From positions 1 to 37,950 of the forward strand of contig JAQMWT010000549.1 of NCBI GenBank assembly GCA_029834535.1: a stretch of DNA of 37,950 nucleotides, written 5' to 3'. Both the position numbers and the translations under genes were made by a program. The stretch's first letter is position 1; each line of letters begins with the position of its first letter. A model generated the notes under the pieces. It saw only the letters and a program-made list of their open reading frames with translations. It did not search any database and was not told the origin of the DNA. This stretch comes from Chrysophaeum taylorii. Its lineage: Eukaryota; Sar; Pelagophyceae; Pelagomonadales; Pelagomonadaceae. Shown in pieces: positions 1-10,590 of the stretch.

Positions 1-321
1 GCCTCTTCGCCTAACCGTCGGTCACAACGTGACCGCAACTGTCCTGAACCACGGGTGGTTCCACATCCCAACCAAGCGCTCCACTCCGCTCACGCCATGC
101 TGTCGAACATTTAATTGAGGGTAATTTCAAGGAACCAGCAAGAATCGATAGATTCTGGGAGATCCAGCAAGATGGCTAGATCGGCAAGAGCAACACAGGT
201 CCTCGGTACAGGAGTATCCTTGGAGAAGCAGGTGTGGGTGTCAAGCATGACACCGCCAAATTCAAGGTAACAGGCAGGTAACAGGCACATAAGTGCGGGG
301 GGAATGGTTATTACCGCCACA
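1..321 (-). repeat. 3' LTR of the Gypsy element (cut by the window edge)
   Basis: It aligns along its length with 9430-9764, with several small indels (for example near 35, 70, 90, 155 and 173 of this copy). About 25 bp of its outer end lie outside the window. On the element's sense strand it starts TGTGGCGG directly after a purine-rich tract. Confidence 0.9.
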
Positions 322-334
322 GGAGCCCCCTACT
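322..334 (-). other. Polypurine tract of the Gypsy element
   Basis: On the minus strand, AAGTAGGGGGCTCC directly precedes the TG that opens the 3' LTR. This is the position and composition expected of the plus-strand primer for reverse transcription. The 240 bp between here and the integrase end hold only a decayed continuation of the pol C-terminus. Confidence 0.75.
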
Positions 335-571
335 TAAGTGAAGTCGTCCTCGACTTCAAGGGTGACGAAGGTCGCGCTCACGAATGAGACGATAAGCGCG
401 TTCAGCGATGTCCGTAGGGACTTTGTTGCTGTGGAGGCTGAAGTTAGTGACAAGGGTATCGATCTCGTCAGGGTGGAAATCGTTGACACAAGGCTCACAG
501 CCATCCATGTTCGCTCGAAAACAGTGAAACTGCATCCGTCACGATCTTTGTATTCTGGTCTGAGCTGTCGC

Positions 572-2870
572 TCAGTTAGAGGCTGGTAGGGTCGAAAACA
601 CGGGGTCATCGCGTGAACCTAGATCAGTATAATAGTGTAATGCCAGTATCATTGTCGTGATCATAGTCTTCATAGACCTCGGCAACATAGATGGTTTCTT
701 CCACGCATTACCTCGTGCTTTGACCCGAAAAATGACAAATTCCGTGCTTAAAGCGGTCGCGGTCTGAAGGCGTGTGCAGGGGGCCGAAGAGGTGTCGATT
801 ATCGGCACTTTCAAAGGCACAATCTGCTGCACGGATACCACAACGGGTTCGGCATTGTCGTCGTGCGTCTTTAATTTCGTAAACGACTGGAGACTTCTTC
901 TTGGTACAATATGCGGGCCACGCCAAATAGGCCGCAACTTGTGACGCGTCTTAGGCACAAAACGCAAGACATAATCGCCAGGAGAGAACTGGATGTCGAT
1001 CTGATGGGCGTCGTAGTTGATCTTCTGAGTCTCCTGGGCCTTTTGATGTGCCCGAGCGACGAGTTGACTGTAAAATTCAAACTTGTGCTTAAAGTCCGTC
1101 AGGATCTGTTGACGCGATTGAGGCAGACCACGCTGTTCGCCCAAGATGTTATAATCAGCGGTAACAGGGGTTGCTTGCCGGTACGCATCATAAACGGCGA
1201 GATCTTCGTTCCGGGGATGTACATCCGGTTGTACATGAAAGCCACGTACTGGACAAAATAGACCAGTCCGTTTGGCGCTGCTCATCCATCGCGGCCCGGA
1301 GGAAGGCCTTGATGAACCGATTGACTCGCTCAGTATGATTACTCTGTGGGTGATAAGGAATGGTCGTGCGGTATCGAACGTTGAATTGACGAACGAACGT
1401 CCGGAACAACTTGTTCGCGAACTCACTACCATTATCCGTAACTATACACCGCGGGAGACATCCCGAGGACAATCTTGTCAACAAATGCATTCAAGATCGC
1501 GTAGTCATGCTTGGTATTTATCAACGCCAGCTGAGAAAATGCGACGCAGCATCGTACATCGCGAGGATATACGTGTGCAAGTCGGCTCCTCTCAGTGGTC
1601 CAAAGAGATCCATTCCTAGGACATAGCAATCACCAATGCGATTCGGTTGGCAAAGGAGGCCATAGCGCTTCGGCACAGTGGATCGAACTTTCTGACAGAT
1701 GATGCAGGCCTTGATGAAGTCGGTGACCGACGATATGACGTTGGGCCACCAGTATCGCTCCAAAATCTGGCTCGCTGTCGAATCTCGTCCCACATGGCCT
1801 CCGAACAGCCCTCGATGGTGCATGGTGATCACACGCTCCTGCATCGACTGTGGGACCACAATCAGACGTCGAGATTCTGACTCGTCAGCCTTGTACAAGA
1901 CGTTGTCTTCGATCTCGTACGGCAGGGGTGGCTTATCGCGTGGATCCTTATGCTCCGAATCGAGGCTCTGACGGATCTGCGTGCAAGTCTTGTCTTCAAT
2001 CTGTTCTTTAGCTATCTCCTCGAGAGTGATCTCATCCTCAGCTTGATCAGCAAAAGGGAACCGTTCAACGGGGTACCGGTTCGGCTTCGTACGCAAATTG
2101 AGGCGGCGGCGCGCTCCGACGCGTACTAAACTGGCTAGAGCTGCAGTATACTTCCTGTCTGCCAACAGAGACATCGTCACTGATGAGAAGGTGAAGCACG
2201 CTGTGCCCGGAACATCGGTGGGGATCTCCTGGAAGATCAGATACGCTTCATTGATCGGTTCTCCGTCTTCGTCCTGCTCGATTAACTTGTCGATTGGATT
2301 GCGCGACAGGCAATCAGGGATGCGCATGCCCGGGGAATTTCCAGGTTTGTATCCGAGCTCCCGGTCGAACGCAGCAAGCCGCATAGCCCATCGTGCTAAC
2401 TGTCCAGACGTATGATTCGAATCCCGCAGAAACGTTAAGTTACGATGATCCGTCTCTAACTTTGTCTGATGACCTTCGATATAAAATCGGAAATTTTCGA
2501 GAGCAGAGAGTACTGCGAGGAGTTCCAAGCGCCGAGGATCATACTTCCTCATCGACTTAGGCACGGTTCGACTCCAGTACTCGATAACTCTCTCCTCCAC
2601 CCGTTCTTTTCCATCGTCACCAACGACTGGCACTTTCTGAAACAAGTAAGCGCCTAATCCATGCGCAGATGCATCTGTCCGAATGTAGAACGGCAATGAG
2701 TAGTCCGGATGGTAAATGCCCTTAGAAGTAACAATAGCTTCGATGATGGCATCCCAGGCCTCTTGACACTCTTTCGTCCACTCGAACTTAACGTCTGGCA
2801 AAGTTAACTGTCTTAACGGCTCCGCGACTCGCGCGAAATTGCGCACATAACGACGACAAAAACTCCCCAT
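572..2870 (-). pseudogene. Gypsy RNase H and integrase (broken)
   Basis: This continues the RT frame after one stop codon. The RNase H domain shows the acidic residues in FYIRTDASAHG, LELLAVLSALENF and KLETDHRNL. Integrase follows. Its HHCC zinc finger runs from HHRGLFGGH to KACIICQK, and the catalytic triad is D in GMDLFGPL, D in IVTDNGSEF (near 1430) and E in HTERVNRF. The frame is lost after ASHFLSWR near 1521 and regained by 1490. The C-terminal part lies in a third frame (1432-572) and carries a GPY/F-like segment (SPGDYVLRF, then RPIWRGPHIV). The family integrates element cDNA into the chromosome. At least two frameshifts make this copy inactive as read. Confidence 0.9.
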
Positions 2871-2888
2871 CCCAAGGAAGGAGCGGAC

Positions 2889-4205
2889 TTACTTTTTTGG
2901 ATCAGCATCTGACAAAGTACCAGGGATTGGCATATGCCGGATGGCCTCCGTCGATCTTGGTGACGGGAGAAGTCCATTCGGGGTAGACAAATGCCCCAAG
3001 AACTCAATGACCTCCTTCATGAAGTGGATCTTCTTAACCTTGCCGCTATACCCTTTCGACGCCAAGTGGGGAATGACTTGAACAAGGCATTGCAAATGAC
3101 TCTTAGTGTCTGCATGCCCAGCCAGAATGTCGTCGATATAAGCCACTAGGTCACGGTACAACCACTTCGACAGATCGGTGTTGAGTTGCTTGCAGAACAG
3201 GCTGCCAGCAGGCTTGACTCCCAAAGGTAAACGCATATAGCTGAATGCTCCCAAAGGACTCGTGAAGGTCACTACATCCTGCGCGTCCGCTGACAATCGC
3301 AAATTGTGGTAACCCCATCGGATGTCCATGCTAGAACGACGGAACTTGTCGGTGAGAAACATCAACGCGTCGGTCATGCTCACGCTCGGCCAACTGTCAT
3401 CCTTGAGCAATTTGTTGAGGCGCCGCAGGTCGACAGCCGCTCTGTAAGCGTTGGAAGTGCCTGGCTCAGCCCCTTTCTTAGGCAGCATCAGGATAGGAAA
3501 ACCCCAAGGAGAGTTCGCGGGACGGACAACTCCGTCTCGGCTCCATTCCTCGATTTGAAGTCTCAAGCACTCGATCTTCTCCTTTGACAACCGATACGGC
3601 GACAACTTAATCGGGTTCGGATTGTCCTCTTTGAACCGGAGGGTGACCTCAGGCGAATCAACGGGTCTCATCACGTCATCAAAGAATGCCCACGAGTAGG
3701 AAAGCAAGTGTCGCATCATCCGTTTTTCATCCTCATTTAAAGCGGGATGGTCTGTAATGCCCAGCGCAGCCATCACCTCTTCGACCTGCGCGACGGTCGG
3801 AGGGATGACTTGCATGCTCTCTTGATCAGCTAAATGAGGAGGCACCACTGGTACAGGATAACCATGTTCGTCGTTAGGCGCGTCCGCCCACGGAACTGCG
3901 TACGTCTTGAAATACGCTGGTCGCTCCTTCAATGTGCCTTTCTCTTCCGCGGTCGTAGAGACTTGGTTGCTCTGCATCACAGCAGTGGCGACGGTGCCCC
4001 CTGAAAAAGATGGAGCCGTCCCAGGCGATACAACCAATGGTGGTGGTGGGGTGGCGGTGGGAACAGCGGTGACGTTTGAAGGCTGGCTGGAGAGAGTCGT
4101 CTTGATGGATCCATGACACACATCGGGTGTCAGGGTCGAGCGTGGGAATACGCGAGTCGATAGCAAAGATGAAAACCGTAGAAGACGGTAATCGGGATTG
4201 GCCAT
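2889..4205 (-). pseudogene. Gypsy reverse transcriptase
   Basis: A 438-codon frame begins with a Pro/Thr/Ser-rich linker and continues into a Ty3/Gypsy RT. Visible RT blocks are PANSPWGFPILMLPKK, YRAAVDLRRLNKLL, SSMDIRWGYHNLRL, FSYMRLPLGVKPAGSLF and the catalytic YIDDIL, followed by FLGHL and the connection region. It ends at a TAA between DPKK and VRSFLGM. Family members usually have Glu there, so a GAA-to-TAA nonsense change is likely and the polyprotein should read on into RNase H. The N-terminal 25 codons overlap the end of the methyltransferase frame, which fits a frameshift rather than a real start. Confidence 0.92.
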
Positions 4206-5222
4206 CGTCGCGGTAGTGATATTCCGTAGTTGACCCTGATTGCGAATCCATGATCAAATGAATTATGCACTGCGAGTGCGATGCGCATCATAGTCGCAGG
4301 AGGTACCATGCTCCCCAGCATCTTCATAGCCGCTGATTGCGAAATGCTACCCCATTTCCACGTCGTGGGGACGGTCATGATCTCCTGATGCATTTCCACG
4401 GACAGTGGTCGCACATTGGAAAAGTGAGGGCCCATCTGCAACTTGTTGCGCGTCACCGTGAAAGTGGGGCCGATGGCTGGTCGCGTAGATGAAAAGCTGT
4501 TCACCACAATCAGAGGGTGACCACTCGGAAAGCCTAACGCTGGCCCGAAACGGTCCTGCAAATTGGGTGGCACTCGCGTCAGTAGTGGCAATGACAAGCG
4601 CACATTGCTGCCAAGTAGGCGCGTGCGCGAACACAGCAATTCCGGGGTGATACTGTAAAAGTCAACCACACGCGGAATGTAGAACTTGTGATGGATAAAG
4701 GGAATCACGGATGGCTCCTGCTCCAACGTCCATCGTCCAATCACGTGAGGTGCATTGCGGAAATGACGCAGAACCCACGAGGTGATGGCAGCACCCTTGC
4801 GCGCGTCCCTGTAGTGCAGGTTCGCGGTCGAGCCATAAATACAAGGAGGACTGGCGTGGAAGTACGAATGTCTCCAATGATCCTTATGTAGGTATGACAA
4901 GACCACATCGTACGTACGACGATGAGATTTCCCCAGGTCATGAAGCACGTACGGGATCTTAGGAAAGTTGAGCTGGAAAACAGCTCGCGCTTGTGGACAT
5001 GAGTCCAAAGCCAACACAATGCGAAAAGAGGTTCCATATCTCATTGCATCGTTGGATCCCCAAACTCGATCCACCAGCGCCGGCGAAATAAACGACGACG
5101 CTGATATAGGTGATTGGAATCCAAACCAAAGAAGCATGCCTAGCAATCAGCTCCTGAGTCGTGGCTTCTTCCTTCGACATTTTTTTTCCTTCTTCTGGAG
5201 GAGGTTCAGGAGGGGGTCTCAC
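4130..5222 (-). pseudogene. C5 DNA cytosine methyltransferase domain in Gypsy pol (frameshifted)
   Basis: This encodes a Dcm/DNMT-fold cytosine-5 methyltransferase, which transfers a methyl group from S-adenosylmethionine to DNA cytosine. The motifs appear in canonical order. Motif I is VVYFAGAGGSSLGI (about 5065-5100). After a one-base shift near 5035 come ALDSCPQARAVFQLNFP (motif II region), ASPPCIYGS with the Pro-Cys catalytic motif IV (4841-4852), WTLEQEP as the motif VI equivalent with Glu (about 4713-4733), CSRTR (motif VIII-like), RPLSVEMHQE (motif IX) and LGSMVPPATMMRIA (motif X, usually GNxVPP, about 4285-4316). All key blocks are present in about 330 residues, with a target-recognition-sized gap between VIII and IX. 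It lies between protease and RT, so it would be made as part of Pol. A bacterial origin or contamination is unlikely because retroelement domains flank it in the same two reading frames. Confidence 0.85.
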
Positions 5223-5224
5223 AG

Positions 5225-7456
5225 CTAAGACCTCCTCCTCGACTTCCGTCTCATCTTCGTCAGCTGAAGCAGTCGCAAAACAGACTCTTGTATCCTCTTC
5301 AGCGGCTTCCAGCTGTACTTTGACGCAACCTTCATGTGGTATGATCTCTCCTCGATCATGGGTACCTCAGGGTCGAGTCCAATAGGTCCTGTGCCAACAT
5401 GCTCCACAGCCACGTAAACTTCGTTCGGCTCGTGGAAGCAATATGACGACAAAGAGTTTGGTATCACACGCAAATCAGGGTAGAGCGAGTGATAAGGGCG
5501 GTAGGCCTGACCTCTCATCAGTGGCGCGTCACAGACAAGCTCCAGCACATAAGGATGGCCGGGTGCATGATAGTGGGTCTTAGTCACAAACGCGAAGTGA
5601 GGGACGACGGTGGGATCCTCACGGGAAACCTGACTTCGTCCGCCCGTACCCGCCGAAATCTCACAACCATGCGCGTCTAGCGGAGGATGCTCTGGGTCAG
5701 TGCGATGGTGCTCGGCTCTAGCCTGGATGGACCGAAGCAAGCTATCATACCGCCAAGGAGTAGCAAATGGCTGCCACTGCTTCTGGTTCCCGTCGTGTAT
5801 TGCGAGCTTCGCCGTCGGGAACATAGGAACCACTGTTGGAGTCGCATCGAACGCTTCGTTGAAGAGGACAACGCCCTGGTGGTCCTGAAGCGCATCGGGA
5901 TCTCTACTTTTCAGAACTCCAATGGTAACTTCAGAGCGACGGAAAATGGCCAACTCGGAAGCGTAATCCATGATAGAACCCAAAAGTCGTAATTCTCGCG
6001 CTCCTAGTAGTAGCTGCCCATTCGTCTGCCCCATGAAAAAAATCAGCAGAGTGGAAGTTCCAGGCTTCATAGAAACGCGCAAGATAATCCATTCGTGAGT
6101 AGCCGCTCCCGAACCACCTGATCCGCTAAGAGTGCGAGTAGAGGGCAGCGCCTGGCGATAAATGATCTTATTTTCACGTCTGAGCTTGTTGTAAAGCACG
6201 TGATCGATGTATGGCGAGTCAGCCATACCATCCAGCCCAGCTGCAAGGACCGAATAAGATGCACCATCCTGAGACACGACGGCGACAGGGATATACGTCA
6301 AACATGTCAACTTCGTCCCGTCGTATGTCACTGCTTTGTTCTCACGATGATCGGGATGACTAGCTGTATTCATCGCTGTCTGCGGGCAGAACTCATCGAA
6401 ATCAGAGCTAATGCTCGGGCATGCAGCGGAGCCAGTGGCAAGATCGTCTGATGACAGCTCCACAGCGATGGCCATCGATTGGTCTCGACCAGTAAACCAG
6501 CTTGGGTCCTCGTCTTTCGACATCTCCCTTCCGTCCTGACGGGAGAGGATAGACGCGACTTTGCGCACCTCAGCACTCCGACTCTCTTCTGCCGTCCATG
6601 CGTCCTCGGTGATCACCAAAAAGGAGGGCGGTTCCATGGGTTCATCACAAAAGGAGTGCTCCTCTGGTGTTACATCACCACGGCTCTCATCCTCGTCGTC
6701 TCCGCTGATCACATTGCCGTCCATCAGCGCCGCATTCTGCACCGTGCATCCATTGAATCGCCTAGGGCCGCCCTGATCTCCATCAAGCACATCGAGCCAC
6801 TGGGAGGCGGCGCCGGCACTGCACTGGCTGGGGTTGGCCTGCTGCTGTGTCGACCGGGTAGCTTGGCGTAGCAACGACAGGGTGTTTAATGCCTGCGCAA
6901 CGTCCTCCGATCTCAGCGTATGCGATGCACTCTGCTGCTGCACCACTGGTTGCTGAACCATCTGCTGCGGAGCGGCTGCAATTACCTGTTGGGGACCTGC
7001 ACCTGTGCCCTGCGCAGCAGTGTAGACGACCTGTGGGGGTGGCGTAAATGGTGCTTGAACGCGCCGCGTCACGGCAGCTTGATTAGCCGTGACCACTTGT
7101 CGACATTGGGCCTGTCCTTCTGCCGTCGATGGGAAGCCTGCAGCCTTCAACGTTCGGGCAGCGCGAGCTTTCCGATCAGGATTTCCAGACTTAGGACACA
7201 CCCCATCATCGTGCCCGTAATAAATATGCTTCCCACAGTTCAAGCACGTCATCAACGCATAGCGTAACTCAGAGTCGAGGTTCTCCGGCAGCCGACCTGA
7301 CGCGTCAGAGCTGGTGACATAACCTGCTAGCTGCTGCTGCTGATACCATTCTTTACGCGCACGGTGGGGCTTGTCTTTTGGGACTTTCTTTTTTTGGATC
7401 TTCATGCTTGTCGCTGGACGTCCCCACCTCTGGCATCGCGTCCAATTGCAAGGCAA
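5225..7456 (-). pseudogene. Gypsy Gag C-terminus (zinc knuckle) and aspartic protease
   Basis: This is a 743-codon frame. Near its start is a CCHC-like zinc knuckle (CLNCGKHIYYGHDDGVC), with longer spacing than the usual CX2CX4HX4C. A Gln-rich linker and an acidic linker follow. The protease region reads YSVLAAGLDGMADSPYIDHVLYNKL and later GQLLLGARELRLLGSIMDY, the typical flap-to-second-half pattern. The active-site triplet that is normally D-[ST]-G-A is D-G-M-A here, which may be decay. The frame ends just before methyltransferase motif I, which lies in another frame. The first codons (7456 to about 7385) are probably out of frame with Gag, because the true Gag reading there is the frame of 7577-7353. 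The shift falls at a homopolymer near 7385-7395. Confidence 0.8.
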
Positions 7457-8929
7457 GTTGGAACGTCTGGTCTAGCGTTTGGTCCGGGGCCGAGATCCGC
7501 GCAAGGTGAATGTCGTGTCGGAGCTTTTCAGACGATAACCCTCGGAGAAAGTGCATCCGAAAAGCTTCGGGTTCCACCGGTTCTTAGAAGCAGCTCGCCA
7601 TAGTCCAAAATTTTGGACCCACTTGCTGACGTACTTGGAGAGCGGAAGGTTGCCTTGCGTCATCGTGTACCACTCGTACTCCAGTTGCTCTGTAGTAGCT
7701 CGAGGAGGGCAGGGCAATAGGAGTGCTTCCTCGATTTTGGCCAAGTACTCCTCGTCGTGCTTACGGATTTCCGCCTTCGAAACACGTCCGCGTAAATACC
7801 CTTTCCATAGTGGCTTGTGCTCGTCTTCCCACTTGTTATAAACAGTCATGGGAGCGAGTTGATATTCGCCACCGATCATGTTCATGGCGCATGAAGGACG
7901 GTCGAGCCTTAGCTCGATGATCCGCATCAGTTGGTTCCACCACGTCCGTACTTCGTCACGCGTCTTGACAATAGGGCCCTGGAGTGTCGGGAAGTTCAAC
8001 CTGTGCATCCCCGTCGGACCTCTATCGATGCTGATGGTATCATCGAACTCATCATCGTCGCCAGAAGGATCGAAGTCAGGTGCAGAGGGCCTCCGCCGTA
8101 TTGGTTCGGGATGCTTTCGAGGCGGGGGGTCGTCTGCACGAGTCGCCGCGGCGTCGTCCGCTAGTTCCGGTCTGGCGCGATCAACGTCAGGTGATGGTGG
8201 TCGCTTGTCTCGGACTCGTGTGGCCTCTTTAAGCTCACGCCGCAGCTTCTCGGCCTCATGCCGCTGAAACTCGGCCTCTCGACGATGTTGCTCGACGAGG
8301 GTAGCATCGAGAAATGGTGGATATTCTTCTCGAGCTCGTCTCGTGTCTTCGATTTCTCGTCGAAGCCGTTCATTCTCGGCTCGTTCATGCTGAACTGTTC
8401 GACGCTGAAGCTCAGCGTCTCGGTATTGGCGTTGAGACTCTTCTCGCTCGTATTCCATCGTCCCTTCGAGATAGTGGATCTTTGAGCGATATTCTTCAAT
8501 TTTTTCGAGGAGGGTGCGCATAAGCGCGGGATCCCCCTCTATCTTTTCTTCTCCAGCAATCGCAGAGTAAGGTGGGGCCGGCGGTGCTCGAGTCACCGGC
8601 TCCCGGATTGCAGCTGGAGTTCCTGGGTCGGACCGTAGTCGTTCCGTACGGATCGTCTCGTCTTCTCGTACGTGCACGGGCATAGGCGTTGGCTCGCCCC
8701 CGACTACCGTTGCAGGCATAGGTTCTGGGGCTGTCATGGCCCCCACCTCTTCACTTTCTGGAGTGCGCACTTCTGGCCGGACAGCCGTATCCGCCGCCTT
8801 CTCCACTGGTATCTCCACTCGTTCGCCACCCGTCCCGACATCTAGCCGTCTTCGGAGGGATGACTCCATCACTGGGGTGATGACTCGCCGCAGGCGTTGC
8901 TGGGCGTCCCGAAACCACGGGGCCGTCAT
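7353..8929 (-). pseudogene. Gypsy Gag (capsid region, frameshifted)
   Basis: A long frame (8929-7472) opens with ATG 476 bp inside the 5' LTR. It holds a Pro-rich N-terminus, a highly charged Glu/Arg-rich coiled coil (about residues 125-240) and a retrotransposon Gag-like core (RTWWNQLMRIIELRL, then YEWYTMTQGNLPLSKYVSKW). The core continues in another frame at 7577-7353 (EAFRMHFLRGLSSEKLRHDI), so a frameshift lies near 7580. Gag forms the virus-like particle in which reverse transcription takes place. The identification rests on position plus the core segment; the coiled coil alone is not specific. Confidence 0.8.
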
Positions 8930-9002
8930 CTAATTTTGTTTTTGTCGTAAAAGCAGCAATTTGCCGGCTACTGCTTGACTGCGCGCTTGAGCCAGTTTGC
9001 TA

Positions 9003-9178
9003 GAGGATATGGTCGTCCTCCCCGGCCTACCTGTTCTGGGAGATGGCTGTCTCCCCCAGGCGAACTTTTTTTTTTTTTTTTCTCGGTTGTCTTGAGGATA
9101 TGGTTGTCCTCCCCGGTCTGCCGTTCTGGGAGCGATGGCTTACTCCCCGCTCCCCAGGCGATTGTTTTTTTTTTTTTT
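9003..9178 (-). repeat. Imperfect tandem duplication with poly(A) tracts in the leader
   Basis: Two units (9003-9081 and 9094-9178) share GAGGATATGG, a CCTCCCCGG core, TTCTGGGAG, CCCCAGGCGA and a terminal run of 14-16 T. On the element's RNA each unit would be an A-rich tract followed by a GC-rich block that can form short hairpins. Confidence 0.8.
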
Positions 9179-9385
9179 CGAGACTCACGACAACGTCCGC
9201 TCACGTTCGAACACGCCGAACGCTTGTTCCGCTTCGCGTATCGGAGTGACACCCTCGATTCGCCGGAACCGCACCCACAAACACGTCGGCTCTGCACTCG
9301 CTCAAAGCCTGAGTACCGATTCGCCGCCGAGCGCGGGAGACTGACAGTCCGGGATTCGCGTAACAACAACCCCGGAAACTATCAG

Positions 9386-9403
9386 TTCCCGTTTCAGAGA
9401 CCA
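9386..9403 (-). other. Possible primer-binding site of the Gypsy element
   Basis: On the sense strand, TGGTCTCTGAAACGGGAA begins two bases after the 5' LTR. The leading TGG is what a tRNA CCA end would pair with. I could not match the rest to a particular tRNA, so this call rests mainly on position. Confidence 0.35.
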
Positions 9404-9405
9404 CC

Positions 9406-9764
9406 TGTGGTGGAAACTCAGATCACCCGCCCCTCTTCGCCTAACCGTCGGTCACAACGTGACCGCTCAACTGTCCTGAACCACGGGTGGTTCCACCACA
9501 CGTCCAACCAAGCGCTCACACTCCGCTCACGCCATGCTGTCGAACATTTAATTGAGGGTAATTTCAAGGAACCAGCAAGAATCGATAGATTCCAATGGGA
9601 GATCCAGCAAGATATGCTAGATCGGCAAGAGCAACACAGGTCCTCGGTACAGGAGTATCCTTGGAGAAGCAGGTGTGGGTGTCAAGCATGACACCGCCAA
9701 ATTCAAGGTAACAGGCAGGTAACAGGCACATAAGTGGGGGGGGGGGATGGTTATTACCGCCACA
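9406..9764 (-). repeat. 5' LTR of the Gypsy element
   Basis: This is the complete 359-bp LTR. It reads TGTGGTGG to CCGCCACA on the plus strand, and 9430-9764 matches 1-321. A G run at 9735-9746 is longer than in the other copy. Confidence 0.88.
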
Positions 9765-10065
9765 AGTGTATATAGAATGAACTTTGGCACCCATCTTCCT
9801 ATCGCTTGATGTAATAAAGCCAAGGTATCTGCTTTGGGGCAAATGCATGTCACTTAAAGCAAAAATTTTATCGATAAATTCAAGACGATTTTCCTGAGGG
9901 TAGAAGACGAAAGTATCGTGAAGCACAGGAGAAGTATAGGAAACCAGTGTTTGGACTAGACGACGCGTGTCTTGATTTTCATTATTATGATGGTATGCAT
10001 GGCAAGCCAGAGAAAGCCGGCAACAGGATCGAGAGAAGCAGTCTTATTGATTCCGGCATCATGTG
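9765..10065 (-). pseudogene. Relic of a Copia-type element (methyltransferase-integrase linker region)
   Basis: The minus-strand translation carries FALSDMHLPQSRYLGF followed by SSDRKMGAKVHSIY. This matches FALEDHHLSHSRYIRY and SDRKLGSKIHSM of the 12.1-kb element near 17760-17830. Further on, LDPVAGFLWLAMHT matches LEPFMGYLWIVQAL of the same element. It is therefore a diverged fragment of the same lineage, and the Gypsy element inserted into it at 9764/9765. It is broken by a frameshift near 9990. The outer limit is approximate. Confidence 0.75.
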
Positions 10066-10590
10066 TGTTAGGAAGGTGTAGTTATAAATACTATATACGT
10101 GCTTATTTAGAAGAGGAGTTAGAAAACTGTTATGTCACCTGTGTCTTCCACCGGTGATGTAATGATGAGAGAAATAGGGATTTATTGAGAATAATCCAGA
10201 GAGCTACACTATTATGTGTACGACACTGGAACATTTTCACACCTATCTCTACACGAGGGTTTTCTCTCCGTAATACGGCTTACCCTCTTTCTTTCCTTCC
10301 TTGCCCTTCCGCCCTTTTTATTTCATGACTATGAAGAACCCAGTCTGAAGCTCTTTTCCAACGTGGAGTAGGCCTCCAGGTGCGTACCGTCAGGTGCGGG
10401 GTTTTCTGTTTAATTAACAGAGGCTTCGTTCGTTGTCAGTGTAAACGCTTCTATGGGACCTAATGTCCTTGAGGAGCTAGGGCTTAAATCCCTACCTTGT
10501 GTAGTAGCATGTGGCAAGCGGAATGGTCTGTACACGTCTAAGACTGCACGCAGTCTCTACCATGTACCCGGAGAGGGTCAAATCTCTCCA
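10066..10590 (+). repeat. Probable 5' LTR of the interrupted plus-strand Copia-type element
   Basis: The right border is inferred from the primer-binding site at 10591, so the LTR would end CTCTCCA at 10590. A TATAAATA sequence lies near 10085 and could be the LTR promoter. No second copy of this sequence is visible in the window and the left border is not resolved, so its length is uncertain. Confidence 0.45.

Larger units (their letters stand above)
8930..9405 (-). other. Gypsy 5' untranslated leader
   Basis: This is the non-coding stretch between the 5' LTR and the Gag ATG. Small ORFs here do not resemble known proteins. Its main feature is an imperfect tandem duplication with two homopolymer tracts (see 9003-9178). 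Confidence 0.6.
1..9764 (-). mobile_element. Ty3/Gypsy LTR retrotransposon with a cytosine methyltransferase domain
   Basis: Two direct copies of one sequence bound the element (1-321 and 9406-9764). Between them, minus-strand frames give Gag, a zinc knuckle, protease, a C5 DNA methyltransferase, RT, RNase H and integrase. The RT-RNase H-integrase order is the Ty3/Gypsy order. The LTR begins TGTGGCGG and ends CCACCACA, an 8-bp imperfect terminal inverted repeat. Coding alternates between frames (near 7580, 7385, 5230, 5035 and 4170), with an in-frame stop in pol near 2889, so this copy is defective. The 3' LTR is cut by the window start, so the target-site duplication cannot be checked. The right flank is a Copia-type relic, which makes this a nested insertion. 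Confidence 0.93.

Noticed and set aside
2881..2900. Splice donor (AAGTAAGT) at the RT stop codon, implying an intron
   Set aside because: The protein homology continues directly on both sides (DPKK, then VRSFLGM), so no sequence needs removal. A nonsense change is simpler.
4130..5222. Bacterial restriction-modification methyltransferase or contamination
   Set aside because: Protease and RT domains of the same element flank it directly in alternating frames, and no restriction enzyme or bacterial gene is nearby.
6479..6871. 130-codon plus-strand ORF opposite the Gypsy protease frame
   Set aside because: It is a shadow of the coding strand with no recognisable family. The same holds for plus-strand ORFs at 338-589, 911-1261, 2098-2415 and 5687-5992.
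9386..9403. Assigning the Gypsy primer-binding site to a specific tRNA
   Set aside because: Only the TGG start fits. The following bases do not form a recognisable tRNA T-arm and acceptor end.
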